From Capnocytophaga periodontitidis (GTDB lineage: Bacteria > Bacteroidota > Bacteroidia > Flavobacteriales > Flavobacteriaceae): DNA of 64,000 bases. The stretch covers positions 186,001 to 250,000 of the forward strand of contig NZ_JAEFDB010000001.1 of assembly GCF_016126015.1 (NCBI RefSeq), in the 5' to 3' direction. Below are positions 33,337-41,730 of the stretch, in pieces (within the stretch, counting starts at the first letter, position 1; each line of letters begins with the position of its first letter). The notes under the pieces are model-generated. The model was given only the letters and a program-made list of their open reading frames with translations, did not search any database and had not been told where the DNA came from. The position numbers and the translations under genes were made by a program.

Positions 33337-34455
33337 TTAACTCGTTTTCTTATAGTTCCAAATTGCCCAGCTGTTCAGCAGTATTGCAAAGCCTACTAAA
33401 TATAAGAACTCAGTACTGAGTTGTGCAAAACTACTGCCTTTGAGCACAATAAGGCGCATTGCATTGACAAAGTGGGTTACCGGAATAGCATTACTCACTT
33501 GCTGACTCCAAGCGGGCATACTGTCTACACTGGTGAGGAAACCGCTCATCAATAGGAATATCATTATAAAGAAATAGGCGATGAACATAGCTTGCAACTG
33601 CGAATTAGCATAAGTGGAGACCAGAAGTCCGAAGCCGAGAATCGCGATGAGGTACATTATCGCAAAGGCATACAAGGTGAGCAAACTGCCTGCGGGGAAG
33701 ATACCATATACTACATACATCACCACAAGCCCCAAGGTAAAGAGAATGAGCCCCACTACCAAAAAGGGAATGAGCTTGCCTAAGATAAACTGCCACTTCT
33801 TGATAGGCGTTACATTAATCTGCTCGATAGTGCCTATTTCCTTTTCTTTGACTACATTCAAAGCAGAGAGAAATCCCCCAATAATAGTGAGTAATAAGGC
33901 TAAAATGCCTGGAACTATGTAATATCTGTACTCCATTTGTGGGTTGTACCAGTGTGTATTCGCCACACTGAATTTGGCTATATTGCTTATCCGTTGGGGT
34001 GTTTTCACATTTATATCGAGCTGAGTGTTGAAGTCACGTATTACCGAAAGCAAATACGCTCCTCCTAAAGACGACTTGCTCCCATTAATCGCATCGATAG
34101 AGAGACCAAGTGTCTGCTTTCCTTCGCGTACGAGGTTGCGCTCAAAACCTTCGGGGACTTCTAAAACTACATCAGCTTTACCGTCTTCTATCAGGGCGAT
34201 GCCTTCTTTGTAAGAGAAAGGAGCCTCTACGAGTTTAAAGTAACCCGAGGCAGTAATCTTCTGTATCAGTTGGTGAGAATAGGTACTTTGGTCGTGATCG
34301 ATATACACAAGGTTAATGTTCTTCACATCGAAATTGGCAACTAAGGGCAATATAATCAGCTGCATCATAGGCGCCACAAGCATCATTGCCAAGATGGTCT
34401 TATCTCGGAATATCTGCTTAAATTCTTTTTGGAGTATAAATGATAAGGTTTTCAT
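33337..34455 (-). CDS. ABC-2 type permease (YbhR/YhhJ-like), second of the pair
   Basis: A 372-residue permease: one N-terminal helix (about 22-42), a large periplasmic domain (about 45-170) and five C-terminal helices ending in LNSWAIWNYKK. VVKEKEIGTIEQINVTPIKKWQF is the typical ABC-2 cytoplasmic loop. With the next upstream gene it forms the membrane part of a drug exporter of the YbhFSR type. It is the last gene of the efflux operon, 7 bp after its partner. Confidence 0.88.
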   Translation of the reverse strand: MKTLSFILQKEFKQIFRDKTILAMMLVAPMMQLIILPLVANFDVKNINLVYIDHDQSTYSHQLIQKITASGYFKLVEAPFSYKEGIALIEDGKADVVLEVPEGFERNLVREGKQTLGLSIDAINGSKSSLGGAYLLSVIRDFNTQLDINVKTPQRISNIAKFSVANTHWYNPQMEYRYYIVPGILALLLTIIGGFLSALNVVKEKEIGTIEQINVTPIKKWQFILGKLIPFLVVGLILFTLGLVVMYVVYGIFPAGSLLTLYAFAIMYLIAILGFGLLVSTYANSQLQAMFIAYFFIMIFLLMSGFLTSVDSMPAWSQQVSNAIPVTHFVNAMRLIVLKGSSFAQLSTEFLYLVGFAILLNSWAIWNYKKTS

Positions 34456-34462
34456 TTCTTCT

Positions 34463-35569
34463 TTATTGTAATCTAATCTTAAACTTCTTCATTGCAAGGC
34501 TTAAGAAAATTACTGCCATTGCTATTAATATCAGCGTTTCTTTCCATACATAAGTAAAATCCAATCCTTTGAGCATTACTTTCTTCACGATACTGTAGTA
34601 ATAACTTGAGGGGAAGACTTTAGATATCCCCTGAAAGATAAGAGGCATATTCTCTATGGGGAACATAAAGCCGGTAAAGAAAGCCGTAGGGAGCATCATT
34701 CCCATCATAGCGATGAGCATAGCCGTTTGCTGTGAAGCGGTAATGGTGGATATGAGTAGCCCCAACGACAAACAGATGATGATAAACAAGGTGCTTTCGG
34801 CGTACAACAACAGCAGATTGCCACGTATCGGGACATCGAGCATATAGACCGATAGCAGGAGTATCACGGTGAAGTTGATGAGCGAGAGAATAAGGTAAGG
34901 CACAGCTTTGGCAATGAGTATCATTATAGGTTTGAAAGGCGATACCAAAAGGATTTCCATAGTGCCTAACTCTTTTTCGCGCACCACCGCTACCGAGGTG
35001 AGGGCAGTACTCACTATCATAAAGACGAGCGCAATCACCCCAGGTACGAAGTTCATAGAGCCATTCTGCTCCTCGTTATACAGCATTCGGTTTTCAACGG
35101 TTATCTGGTAGGGTAGTTGCACAGTAGGGTTCAGCTCTTGCTGATAGCTGGCTACCATAGCTGAGAAGTAGTTTTGCACCGTTTTAGCCGTGTTGGGATC
35201 GCTCCCATCGGTGATGAGTTGTAGCGAGGTGCCACTGGGTGTGTAGAGGTCTTTGCCGAAATCGAGAGGGAAGATGAGCGCAGCTTTTATGGTGCCACGC
35301 TTGAATTGGTCTTCTACTTGATCGTAACGAAACAAAGGGTCTTTCAGCTTAAAATACGGACTTGCCTGCAAGCGGTGTGTGATTTCTTGGCTATAGGTAT
35401 TGTTTGCCTGATCTAATACAGCGATACCGATATTCTTGACCTCGCTGCTGAGGGCTTGACCGAAAAGGATAATCTGCGCTATGGGAATACCGAAGAGTAT
35501 CAGTAGCGTGCGACGGTCGCGGAATACGTGATAGAATTCCTTGCGTATAAAGGCGATAAGCTGTTTCAT
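34463..35569 (-). CDS. ABC-2 type permease (YbhS-like), first of the pair
   Basis: A 368-residue permease with the same layout as its downstream partner: N-terminal helix, periplasmic domain (about 45-175), then five helices. VVREKELGTMEILLVSPFKP is the ABC-2 loop and MLPTAFFTGFMFPIENMP is typical of the family. It starts 3 bp after the ATPase gene at 35573, showing a tight operon. Confidence 0.88.
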   Translation of the reverse strand: MKQLIAFIRKEFYHVFRDRRTLLILFGIPIAQIILFGQALSSEVKNIGIAVLDQANNTYSQEITHRLQASPYFKLKDPLFRYDQVEDQFKRGTIKAALIFPLDFGKDLYTPSGTSLQLITDGSDPNTAKTVQNYFSAMVASYQQELNPTVQLPYQITVENRMLYNEEQNGSMNFVPGVIALVFMIVSTALTSVAVVREKELGTMEILLVSPFKPIMILIAKAVPYLILSLINFTVILLLSVYMLDVPIRGNLLLLYAESTLFIIICLSLGLLISTITASQQTAMLIAMMGMMLPTAFFTGFMFPIENMPLIFQGISKVFPSSYYYSIVKKVMLKGLDFTYVWKETLILIAMAVIFLSLAMKKFKIRLQ

Positions 35570-35572
35570 TGT

Positions 35573-36310
35573 TTAGTCTGCTGAACGTTTTGCTTTACGG
35601 GCGAGTTGGTAGAACACCTCGTCCATTGAATGGGTATTAAACTGTGATTTAAGGCGAGTGGGCGTATCCATTGCTTCCACTTTGCCGTCTACCATTATGC
35701 TGATGCGGTGACAGTACTCGGCTTCGTCCATATAGTGGGTGGTAACGAATACGGTGATGCCCTGCGCGGAGGCTTCGTATATCATATCCCAGAACTGACG
35801 GCGCGTTATCGGGTCTACACCACCGGTAGGCTCGTCGAGGAATACGATTTCGGGACGATGGAAGATAGCCACCGAAAAGGCGAGCTTCTGCTTCCAGCCA
35901 AGAGGTAGCGACCCTACGAGTTTGTTGGCTTCAGCCTCCAAGCCGAGCTTGGTGATAAGCTGGGTACTGCGGGTTTTGATTTCCTTGCGACTCAAGCCAT
36001 AGACGCCTCCGTAGAAGGTGATGTTTTCCTGCACGGTGAGGTTGTCATACAACGAAAACTTCTGACTCATATAGCCGATGTGCTTTTTTATCTGCTCTTG
36101 CTCTCGATAGACATCGAAGCCTGCTACTTGTGCCTCGCCCGAGGTAGGATAGGAGAGTCCGCAGAAGATGCGTATAGCGGTGGTTTTCCCCGCACCATTG
36201 GCACCGAGGAAGCCGAAGATTTCGCCTTTTTCAACGGTAAGGGAAATGTTGTTTACGGCTTTGAAATCGCCGAATTGCTTTGTTAGGTTATGACAGTGTA
36301 TTGCGTACAT
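35573..36310 (-). CDS. ABC transporter ATP-binding protein of the efflux system
   Basis: A 245-residue ATPase: Walker A GANGAGKTTAIR, Walker B IVFLDEPTGGVDP, switch His in VTTHYMDEAEYCHR. The signature is SLPLGWKQKLAFS instead of LSGGxxQ, as in one half of the YbhF/RbbA double ATPases. It probably pairs with the ATPase encoded upstream (canonical LSGGM signature), giving the two halves of YbhF as separate proteins. Confidence 0.9.
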   Translation of the reverse strand: MYAIHCHNLTKQFGDFKAVNNISLTVEKGEIFGFLGANGAGKTTAIRIFCGLSYPTSGEAQVAGFDVYREQEQIKKHIGYMSQKFSLYDNLTVQENITFYGGVYGLSRKEIKTRSTQLITKLGLEAEANKLVGSLPLGWKQKLAFSVAIFHRPEIVFLDEPTGGVDPITRRQFWDMIYEASAQGITVFVTTHYMDEAEYCHRISIMVDGKVEAMDTPTRLKSQFNTHSMDEVFYQLARKAKRSAD

Positions 36311-36356
36311 CTTATTAAATTAGCAAATTACCCCCACACATACTCTGCTGTCGCAG

Positions 36357-36387
36357 ACCTTTCCGAAGGGGGACAATCTGGAAAGGT
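36357..36387. repeat. Intergenic palindrome between the two ATPase genes
   Basis: ACCTTTCC (36357-36364) and GGAAAGGT (36380-36387) form a stem in the 90-bp gap. The surroundings (CTGCTGTCGCAGA, CCCCCACACA) look like part of a dispersed repeat. No T-run follows, so it need not stop transcription. Confidence 0.45.
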
Positions 36388-36400
36388 GATAAATATTGTT

Positions 36401-37306
36401 TCAATTTGCTTCCATTAATCTTATAAAACTGTCCTCGATGGTGGGGGCAATGGCTTTCCATTCGAGGTGGGGGAAGGTGTTTTTCAGCTGTTGCTCGAAT
36501 ATGGGAATGTTGGTGTTTTCCTTGACAGTAATGTGTAGGTACTCGCCAAAGGGGTAACAGCTATCAATGTTGGGGTGCTCGCGCAGGTGCTGGAGCAGTG
36601 CGTACAAATTGGGAGCCTTGATAGCATAGAGTGCAGTGGGGTACTGGGCTATGATTTGCTCGGGGGTGCTGGTGGAAAGCACCTTGCCTGATTGTATTAA
36701 GGCAATGCGGTCGCACAGGCTGGCTTCGTCCATATAAGGGGTGGAAACGAGTATGCTGATGCCTTGCGCCTTCAGTTTTTTCAGCATCTCCCAGAACTCT
36801 TTGCGCGAAACCACATCTACCCCTGTGGTGGGCTCGTCTAACAAAAGGACTTTGGGCTTGTGAATGAGGGCACAACAAAGGGCTAACTTCTGCTTCATAC
36901 CCCCTGAGAGCTTGCCCGCGCGACGGTTGCTAAACGGCTTTATTTGCTCGTAAATATCCTTGATAAGGTCGTAATTCTCAGAAATAGTCGTACCAAAAAC
37001 AGTAGCGAAGAAGGAGAGGTTCTCCTCGACAGTGAGATCTTGATAGAGAGAGAAGCGCCCAGGCATATAGCCCACGTGCTTGCGGATCTCCTTATAATCT
37101 TTGACGATATCCCAGCCCTCGATGCTTGCTGTACCCTCATCAGGCAAGAGGAGAGTGGTGAGCATACGAAAGACGGTGGTTTTGCCCGCCCCATCGGGAC
37201 CGATAAGCCCAAAGAGTTCGCCCTTTTTAACTTCTAAGGAAAGGTGTTGGACGGCGTGGATATCGCCGTAGGACTTGCTGAGATTATGTATAGTGATGCT
37301 TGTCAT
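36401..37306 (-). CDS. ABC transporter ATP-binding protein of the efflux system
   Basis: A 301-residue ATPase: Walker A GPDGAGKTTVFR, signature LSGGMKQKLALC, Walker B VLLLDEPTTGVDV, and a C-terminal extension of about 75 residues. ATG 37306 (MTSITIHNLSKSYGD) is preferred; the longer frame would overlap the divergent SMR gene. It is the canonical half of a two-ATPase YbhF-type system. Confidence 0.9.
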   Translation of the reverse strand: MTSITIHNLSKSYGDIHAVQHLSLEVKKGELFGLIGPDGAGKTTVFRMLTTLLLPDEGTASIEGWDIVKDYKEIRKHVGYMPGRFSLYQDLTVEENLSFFATVFGTTISENYDLIKDIYEQIKPFSNRRAGKLSGGMKQKLALCCALIHKPKVLLLDEPTTGVDVVSRKEFWEMLKKLKAQGISILVSTPYMDEASLCDRIALIQSGKVLSTSTPEQIIAQYPTALYAIKAPNLYALLQHLREHPNIDSCYPFGEYLHITVKENTNIPIFEQQLKNTFPHLEWKAIAPTIEDSFIRLMEAN

Positions 37307-37361
37307 TTTATTAATTAGGTGTGAGCCACGCAGGCTGTTTTTTTTATTGTTAAAAAAGTTG

Positions 37362-37369
37362 TATTTTTG
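37362..37369 (+). promoter_or_regulatory. -7 box of the SMR gene
   Basis: TATTTTTG matches TAnnTTTG and lies 27 bp before the ATG at 37397. The -33 element is not convincing. Confidence 0.5.
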
Positions 37370-37396
37370 CCGCAAATTAATAAATAATATACTTAT

Positions 37397-37726
37397 ATGC
37401 ACTATTTGTATTTAACCTTAGCTATTGTTTTTGAAGTGCTGGGCACTTCTCTTTTGGGCAAATCGGAAGGGTTTTCTAAATGGTTACCTACCGTTGGCTC
37501 TCTATTTTCATTTGGAGTTTGTTTTTATTTTTTATCCTTAGCCCTCAAGAATATTCCGTTGGGGGTAGCCTACGCTATCTGGTCGGGGGTAGGGATTGTA
37601 CTGACTGCTATTGTGAGTATTCTTGTTTTTAAGAACAAAATAGACTTGCCTTTTGTATTGGGTTCCCTGCTTATTATCGCAGGGGTGTTGGTTATCAACC
37701 TTTTTTCAAAAGCGAGCGGACACTGA
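37397..37726 (+). CDS. Small multidrug resistance (SMR) family transporter, QacE/EmrE-like
   Basis: A 109-residue protein with four membrane helices. The essential membrane Glu is Glu13 in AIVFEVLGTSLL. AYAIWSGVGIVLTAI is the family signature. Such proteins export quaternary ammonium or guanidinium compounds as dimers. It is on the strand opposite to the ABC efflux operon and separates the HlyD/small membrane gene part from the ATPase part. It is convergent with the next gene (8-bp gap). Substrate not predictable. Confidence 0.9.
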   Translation: MHYLYLTLAIVFEVLGTSLLGKSEGFSKWLPTVGSLFSFGVCFYFLSLALKNIPLGVAYAIWSGVGIVLTAIVSILVFKNKIDLPFVLGSLLIIAGVLVINLFSKASGH

Positions 37727-37734
37727 TTTTCTTT

Positions 37735-38292
37735 TTATTTTTCCTCTTTTTTTCTTGTTATCAAAATAAATACTACGCATATTACCAGTCCTACAAGAGC
37801 GGGTTTGGCTACTGACCAACCGCTTGCACCACTGCTCACCACGCTCCATAACAGTTTTAAAAGCGCTGCTAACACTACGGTGTAGAGCAATAAGCGCCAT
37901 TTTCTCTTCCACGCTGAGACTATCAGCAGATAGAAAAAGAGCGGTACCGTTAGTGAGAAAAGTATCTTTTTTGTGTCCCACGTGCCTTTGAGATAGTCCA
38001 TTTCGTAGGCTAAGAAGCCGAGCACTTTAGGGTCGGTTTGTTGTGGGATGGAGAACCAAAACATACTAGTAAATAGGCAAAAGATACTCAATGACACTCC
38101 TGCATACGATTTCCTCAAAGCAAAATACACCATAGGCACGATAAAGAGCGGGCGCACATACCAGCTCAATATATTGTGATGCCGTGCAAAAGTCCACTCA
38201 AAAAAGGAGTCATTAGTGAGAAAGACTACTATAAAAACTATGGTAAGCAGGACGAAAACCGTTGCTATTACTTTGTCGTATTTCTTTAACAT
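37735..38292 (-). CDS. Uncharacterised multi-helix membrane protein
   Basis: A 185-residue protein with about six hydrophobic helices, short loops and a positively charged end (TRKKEEK). No family was recognised. It lies 114 bp downstream of the HlyD-like gene on the same strand and ends 8 bp from the convergent SMR gene. Confidence 0.62.
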   Translation of the reverse strand: MLKKYDKVIATVFVLLTIVFIVVFLTNDSFFEWTFARHHNILSWYVRPLFIVPMVYFALRKSYAGVSLSIFCLFTSMFWFSIPQQTDPKVLGFLAYEMDYLKGTWDTKKILFSLTVPLFFYLLIVSAWKRKWRLLLYTVVLAALLKLLWSVVSSGASGWSVAKPALVGLVICVVFILITRKKEEK

Positions 38293-38406
38293 AGGGTTGT
38301 ATTTGTTAGTAAGCTACAAAAAATGTGCTAAGAGTATGAGTTACAAGCTCTGTTCTTAATAGGCACAAGCCACAGGTTCGCGCCAGCGGGGGGGTGTAGA
38401 GCGAGG

Positions 38407-39336
38407 TTATTTGAATAGTACTTCACCGTACATTCCTATCTTGAGATAGCCGTCGTTTTTAACCTTTATCTTGATGGCGTATACAAGGTTAGCGCGTTCA
38501 GATTTGGTTTGAATTGTTTTGGGGGTGAACTCGCTCTTTTGAGATATCCAGATAATTTCGCCTTGATAGGTGCGGTATTCGCCTTTTCCGGCATCGGTGC
38601 GCACGGTAACTTGCTGTCCTAATTTGATTTGGGATAGTTGGTCACCGGTGATGTAGGCTTTTAGAGTTAGTACATCGGTATTGGCGATTTTGTATAGTGG
38701 CTTCCCGAACGTCTGCATTTCTCCTTTTAGGGCGTAGTTAGTAAGCACAGTGCCCGCAATGGGGTTGATAATATCACCCTGATTAATTTGCTCTTGAACG
38801 GCTTCGGCATTCTTTTGCAGAGGAGCTTCTTGGCTGAGCACATTGCGGTTCTGGGTGTTGATATTGGTCAGGCTCACCTTGAGTTGGTTCTCGGTTACAG
38901 CTATCTGCTTGCGAAGCTGGTCGATGAGGGCGGAGAGGTCGTCCAATTGCTTTTGTGTGGCAGCCCCACCACGTACTAAGTTCTGCGTACGCATAAGCTC
39001 ACGTTCCTGTTGGGCGAGTTGTGCGCGCTGTACTTCGAGTTGGCTACGAATGAGTGCCACCTGGTCGGCAGGGTTTTGGGTTTTCTCTTTGAGTGAGGCG
39101 ATAGTGGCTTCCACTTGCTCTTTCTGTATCTTGAGAAGGGCGACGTTTATCTGACCGACCTTTTGACCTTCGGTAAGAGTTTTGCCTTCCTCTACATCGT
39201 AGTCGATGAGTTGCCCCGTCTGTTGGGCAGAAACAATGACTTCGTCGGCTTCGAAGTTGCCAGAAGCGTCGAATTTGTTCTTATTATTGCAAGCTATTAA
39301 AGCTATCAATGTGGTAATAAGTGTTATCTTTTTCAT
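38407..39336 (-). CDS. HlyD-family periplasmic adaptor (YbhG/YhiI-like), lipoprotein
   Basis: A 309-residue adaptor. The start MKKITLITTLIALIAC is a lipoprotein signal (Cys16). Then come the first half of the biotinyl-lipoyl domain (GQLIDYDVEEGKTLTEGQKV), a long coiled coil (about 75-185) and the second half with NPIAGTVLTNYALKGE. It links the inner-membrane ABC permease to the TolC-type channel encoded upstream. Confidence 0.9.
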   Translation of the reverse strand: MKKITLITTLIALIACNNKNKFDASGNFEADEVIVSAQQTGQLIDYDVEEGKTLTEGQKVGQINVALLKIQKEQVEATIASLKEKTQNPADQVALIRSQLEVQRAQLAQQERELMRTQNLVRGGAATQKQLDDLSALIDQLRKQIAVTENQLKVSLTNINTQNRNVLSQEAPLQKNAEAVQEQINQGDIINPIAGTVLTNYALKGEMQTFGKPLYKIANTDVLTLKAYITGDQLSQIKLGQQVTVRTDAGKGEYRTYQGEIIWISQKSEFTPKTIQTKSERANLVYAIKIKVKNDGYLKIGMYGEVLFK

Positions 39337-39350
39337 TTTAGTTCCTCACC

Positions 39351-39390
39351 CCCATTGCCCCCTCTCCTTGGGAGAGGGGGCAAGCCATAA
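39351..39390. repeat. GC-rich palindrome (CCCCCTCTCC/GGAGAGGGGG)
   Basis: CCCCCTCTCC TT GGGAGAGGGGG form a stem in the TolC-hlyD gap. A related GC-rich unit (CCCCTCCTTGGGAGGGG) lies at 39517-39533 and supplies the end of the tolC frame. Confidence 0.6.
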
Positions 39391-39415
39391 AGGCAATAGG
39401 GGCGTTTTTTATTGG

Positions 39416-39502
39416 GTTATTATTCAGTAAATGGTATTCTTGTTCTGTTTTGTTGTTCAGTTATTATCCAATAAATGGTATTCTTGTTCTGTTTTATTGT
39501 TA
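39416..39502. repeat. 44-bp tandem direct repeat, two copies
   Basis: Copy 1 starts GTTATTATTCAGTAAATGG at 39416 and copy 2 starts GTTATTATCCAATAAATGG at 39460. Both continue with TATTCTTGTTCTGTTTT. They differ at only a few bases and fill the gap between the tolC-like and hlyD-like genes. Confidence 0.85.
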
Positions 39503-39508
39503 GCCTCG

Positions 39509-40822
39509 CTATAACTCCCCTCCTTGGGAGGGGCTGGGGGAGGATTGTCCAGTAATTAGTTTTTGGTTCTCTTGTGCTTGCAAGAGTTGTATTTGGTGCA
39601 GGATAAGAGTTTGCTGGGCAAGATGCCAAGCATTGACTTTCTGCAGGTATTCGTGGGTGGTGATGACCCCATTGTCCAACTGTACTTCGGCTGCTTTGGC
39701 GACGGAATGGCGCAAAGTTACCGATGCTTCATCTTGTTCTATGAGCTTTTGTAGCTTTTTGAGTTGCTCGGACTGTTGGGTAAGTTCGAGTTTTGTGTTG
39801 AGCAAGAAGGCTTGGCGGTCGGTTGTGAGACTTTCTCGATTGAGGCGCAAAATGTGTCTCTTGCTCGATAAGTTGTATAGCGGACTTAGATTCCACTGCA
39901 AACGGAGCCCTGTGATGTAGTAGAAATCCGCTTGGTTGCTGAGCATATTGAGTGTGGGACGCCCGTAACCACCTTGAAAAAACGCACTGAGCTTAGGTAT
40001 ATATTCGCTACTGAGCTGTTTTTCTTGGGCTTTAAGTAACGATTCCTGTAGCTGAAATCCTTTGAGTTCAGGACGAAAAATTTCGGTACTTAGGGTTTGA
40101 GACTGGGATTGGGACGCAGGCTGTGCAAGCTGGGAAGCGTTGGAGAGCTCTTTACCTATGAAAGTAGACAGCATTTGCAAGTAGGTAGCTTGAGTAGCTT
40201 CGTACTCAGTGGTTTGCATTGTCACGCGGAGGATTTCGGCTTTAAGCTCGTCTACATTGCTGGGGAAGGTCGTACCGTTTTTTAGGGCTACTTCCGCCTT
40301 CTTAAGTTGCGACTCAAGCGTTTCGATATTGAGGCGGTTTTGAGAGAGTTGCGCATTGATGAGGAGCACCCCAAAATATAGGTTGCTCACGCGTTGTTTC
40401 AGGGTGTACAATTGGGTTTCGACCGCTTGTGCTTGCACGGCACTTTGAGCTTTGGCAATAGCCTTCTGACTGTGAATCGTACCACCTCCGTAGAGAAGCT
40501 GGCTTACCTCGCCCACGACCTTGTATTGCTCTTTGTCAATCGTAGGCAAAGAGACATTAGGAGGCAGTGGGAGTGCTCCTACAATGGTTTTAGAGAGGTC
40601 GGTTACTTCCGACTGGTAAGTGGCTTGCCCTAGGATAGAGACCTGTGGAAGGTAAGCACGATTGACATTGGTAAGGGTATAGCCTTCGGTTTTGGCTACC
40701 AAATCGAGCTTTTTGACAGCAGGGTAATTCTCTCGTGCCAATCGATAGCAATCCTCCAAGGTAATCGTTTCTTGTGCGATACCTATTATGGGGAAGAGTA
40801 AAAGTAATGCTATAAATCTCAT
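39509..40822 (-). CDS. TolC-family outer-membrane efflux protein
   Basis: A 437-residue protein with a signal peptide (MRFIALLLLFPIIGIAQ) and the two-fold helical-hairpin pattern of TolC channels (long amphipathic helices at about 135-215 and 330-420). With the adaptor and ABC permeases downstream it makes a complete tripartite exporter. The last 11 residues (SSPSPSQGGEL) are encoded by a dispersed GC-rich repeat, not by TolC sequence. A TetR-site palindrome lies 34 bp before the ATG. Confidence 0.9.
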   Translation of the reverse strand: MRFIALLLLFPIIGIAQETITLEDCYRLARENYPAVKKLDLVAKTEGYTLTNVNRAYLPQVSILGQATYQSEVTDLSKTIVGALPLPPNVSLPTIDKEQYKVVGEVSQLLYGGGTIHSQKAIAKAQSAVQAQAVETQLYTLKQRVSNLYFGVLLINAQLSQNRLNIETLESQLKKAEVALKNGTTFPSNVDELKAEILRVTMQTTEYEATQATYLQMLSTFIGKELSNASQLAQPASQSQSQTLSTEIFRPELKGFQLQESLLKAQEKQLSSEYIPKLSAFFQGGYGRPTLNMLSNQADFYYITGLRLQWNLSPLYNLSSKRHILRLNRESLTTDRQAFLLNTKLELTQQSEQLKKLQKLIEQDEASVTLRHSVAKAAEVQLDNGVITTHEYLQKVNAWHLAQQTLILHQIQLLQAQENQKLITGQSSPSPSQGGEL

Positions 40823-40855
40823 ATATAATTGTTGTTTATTTTATACAATATGTTT

Positions 40856-40867
40856 AACCATTTGGTT
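40856..40867. promoter_or_regulatory. Candidate TetR operator upstream of tolC
   Basis: AACCATTTGGTT in the 74-bp gap between the TetR gene and the tolC-like gene. It is the reverse complement of the site at 41571-41582 before the TetR gene. Both have a 5-bp inverted repeat (AACCA/TGGTT). Confidence 0.65.
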
Positions 40868-40896
40868 AGGTTGTGGATAAAAAATATATCTCCTCT

Positions 40897-41526
40897 TTAT
40901 TCAGCCCTATTTGGGAGGAACAATATCGCTCTAATCCATTGTGGGATAAGGGTTTTGCGCTGAAGCATTAAGGCTTTATACTGTTCCTCGGGTAGGTTGG
41001 TAATTGCACTTAATATAGGCTTGGCAACAAAAGGGAATATCACCAACCCAATGACATTGAGAATAGCTTGTATTAAGTTAGGCTCGCTAATTTCACCGCG
41101 GGCTACAGCTTCAGCATATTGACGGGTGAGCGCCGAGTTAGTAAGTACTTCCCTTATAGGACTTTGCTCTACAAAAAATTGCGGGTTAGGACGTACCTCG
41201 TTGAGTATAAAGGTCGGCAGGTCAGGTTCTTCCAAGAGCAAATCAATATAGTTAGCCACAACTTGCTTTATTTTCTCCTCTAAAGAGGTACTTTCATCAT
41301 TGAGGATAACACCTACACCTTTAAAGAATTGCCCCATTGTTTCCATCATTACAATCTCAAAAAGCTTTTCTTTACTGCGGAAATAATAGTTGAGCATCGC
41401 GTGATTGATACCTGCTTCCTCAGCAATATCACGGGTGCGAGTGCCTGCGTAGCCCTTCTGGTGAAAGACTTTGCGAGCAGCGGCTTTGATGCGTTCTTCG
41501 GTGGATGTGTCTTTAGTGTTACTCAT
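40897..41526 (-). CDS. TetR/AcrR-family transcriptional regulator (CecR-like)
   Basis: A 209-residue repressor. The N-terminal DNA-binding domain is clear (AARKVFHQKGYAGTRTRDIA, then EAGINHAMLNYYFRSKEKLF). The C-terminal ligand domain is divergent. It is the first gene of the efflux operon and most likely controls it. Its own promoter (TAATTTTG, 41553-41546 minus, -33 TTTG at 41577-41574) overlaps an operator-like palindrome, which fits autorepression. Confidence 0.9.
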   Translation of the reverse strand: MSNTKDTSTEERIKAAARKVFHQKGYAGTRTRDIAEEAGINHAMLNYYFRSKEKLFEIVMMETMGQFFKGVGVILNDESTSLEEKIKQVVANYIDLLLEEPDLPTFILNEVRPNPQFFVEQSPIREVLTNSALTRQYAEAVARGEISEPNLIQAILNVIGLVIFPFVAKPILSAITNLPEEQYKALMLQRKTLIPQWIRAILFLPNRAE

Positions 41527-41545
41527 TGTTGTTTGATTTCGGGGG

Positions 41546-41582
41546 CAAAATTATATTAAACGTTTGTATTAACCAAATGGTT
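41546..41582 (-). promoter_or_regulatory. TetR-gene promoter with overlapping operator palindrome
   Basis: Minus strand: TTTG (41577-41574), 20-bp spacer, TAATTTTG (41553-41546). The palindrome AACCAAATGGTT (41571-41582) covers the -33 box and recurs before tolC at 40856-40867. Confidence 0.7.
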
Positions 41583-41675
41583 GATGTTAAAATTTTGTTA
41601 ATTGTGTGTTTTAACTTAAATAGTATATTTGATAGAGAAGGTGAACTCTTGTAGTAGAATCATCATATTTACTAA

Positions 41676-41722
41676 TTCTATAGTTTGCTAATTTGCTAAT
41701 TGACAAATTATTCGTATCTTTG
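41676..41722 (+). promoter_or_regulatory. Promoter of the NlpC/P60-like gene, within a GCTAATT tract
   Basis: TTTG (41692-41695), a 19-bp spacer and TATCTTTG (41715-41722) are a full consensus match. The -33 box belongs to the tract TTTGCTAATTTGCTAATTG. The start site is predicted at about 41727-41730, so the ATG at 41731 would be nearly leaderless. Confidence 0.78.
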
Positions 41723-41730
41723 CGCGCGTG

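Noticed and set aside
37307-37402. Longer N terminus for the ATPase gene at 36401
   Set aside because: It would overlap the start of the divergent SMR gene and adds non-conserved sequence; MTSITIHNLSKSYG is a normal ABC start.
39420-39629. Minus-strand ORF across the 44-bp repeats
   Set aside because: It is made of repeat sequence and overlaps the tolC end in another frame.
40823-40855. Standard TAnnTTTG promoter directly before tolC
   Set aside because: The stretch is AT-rich but has no acceptable TAnnTTTG box, so only the operator-like palindrome was listed.
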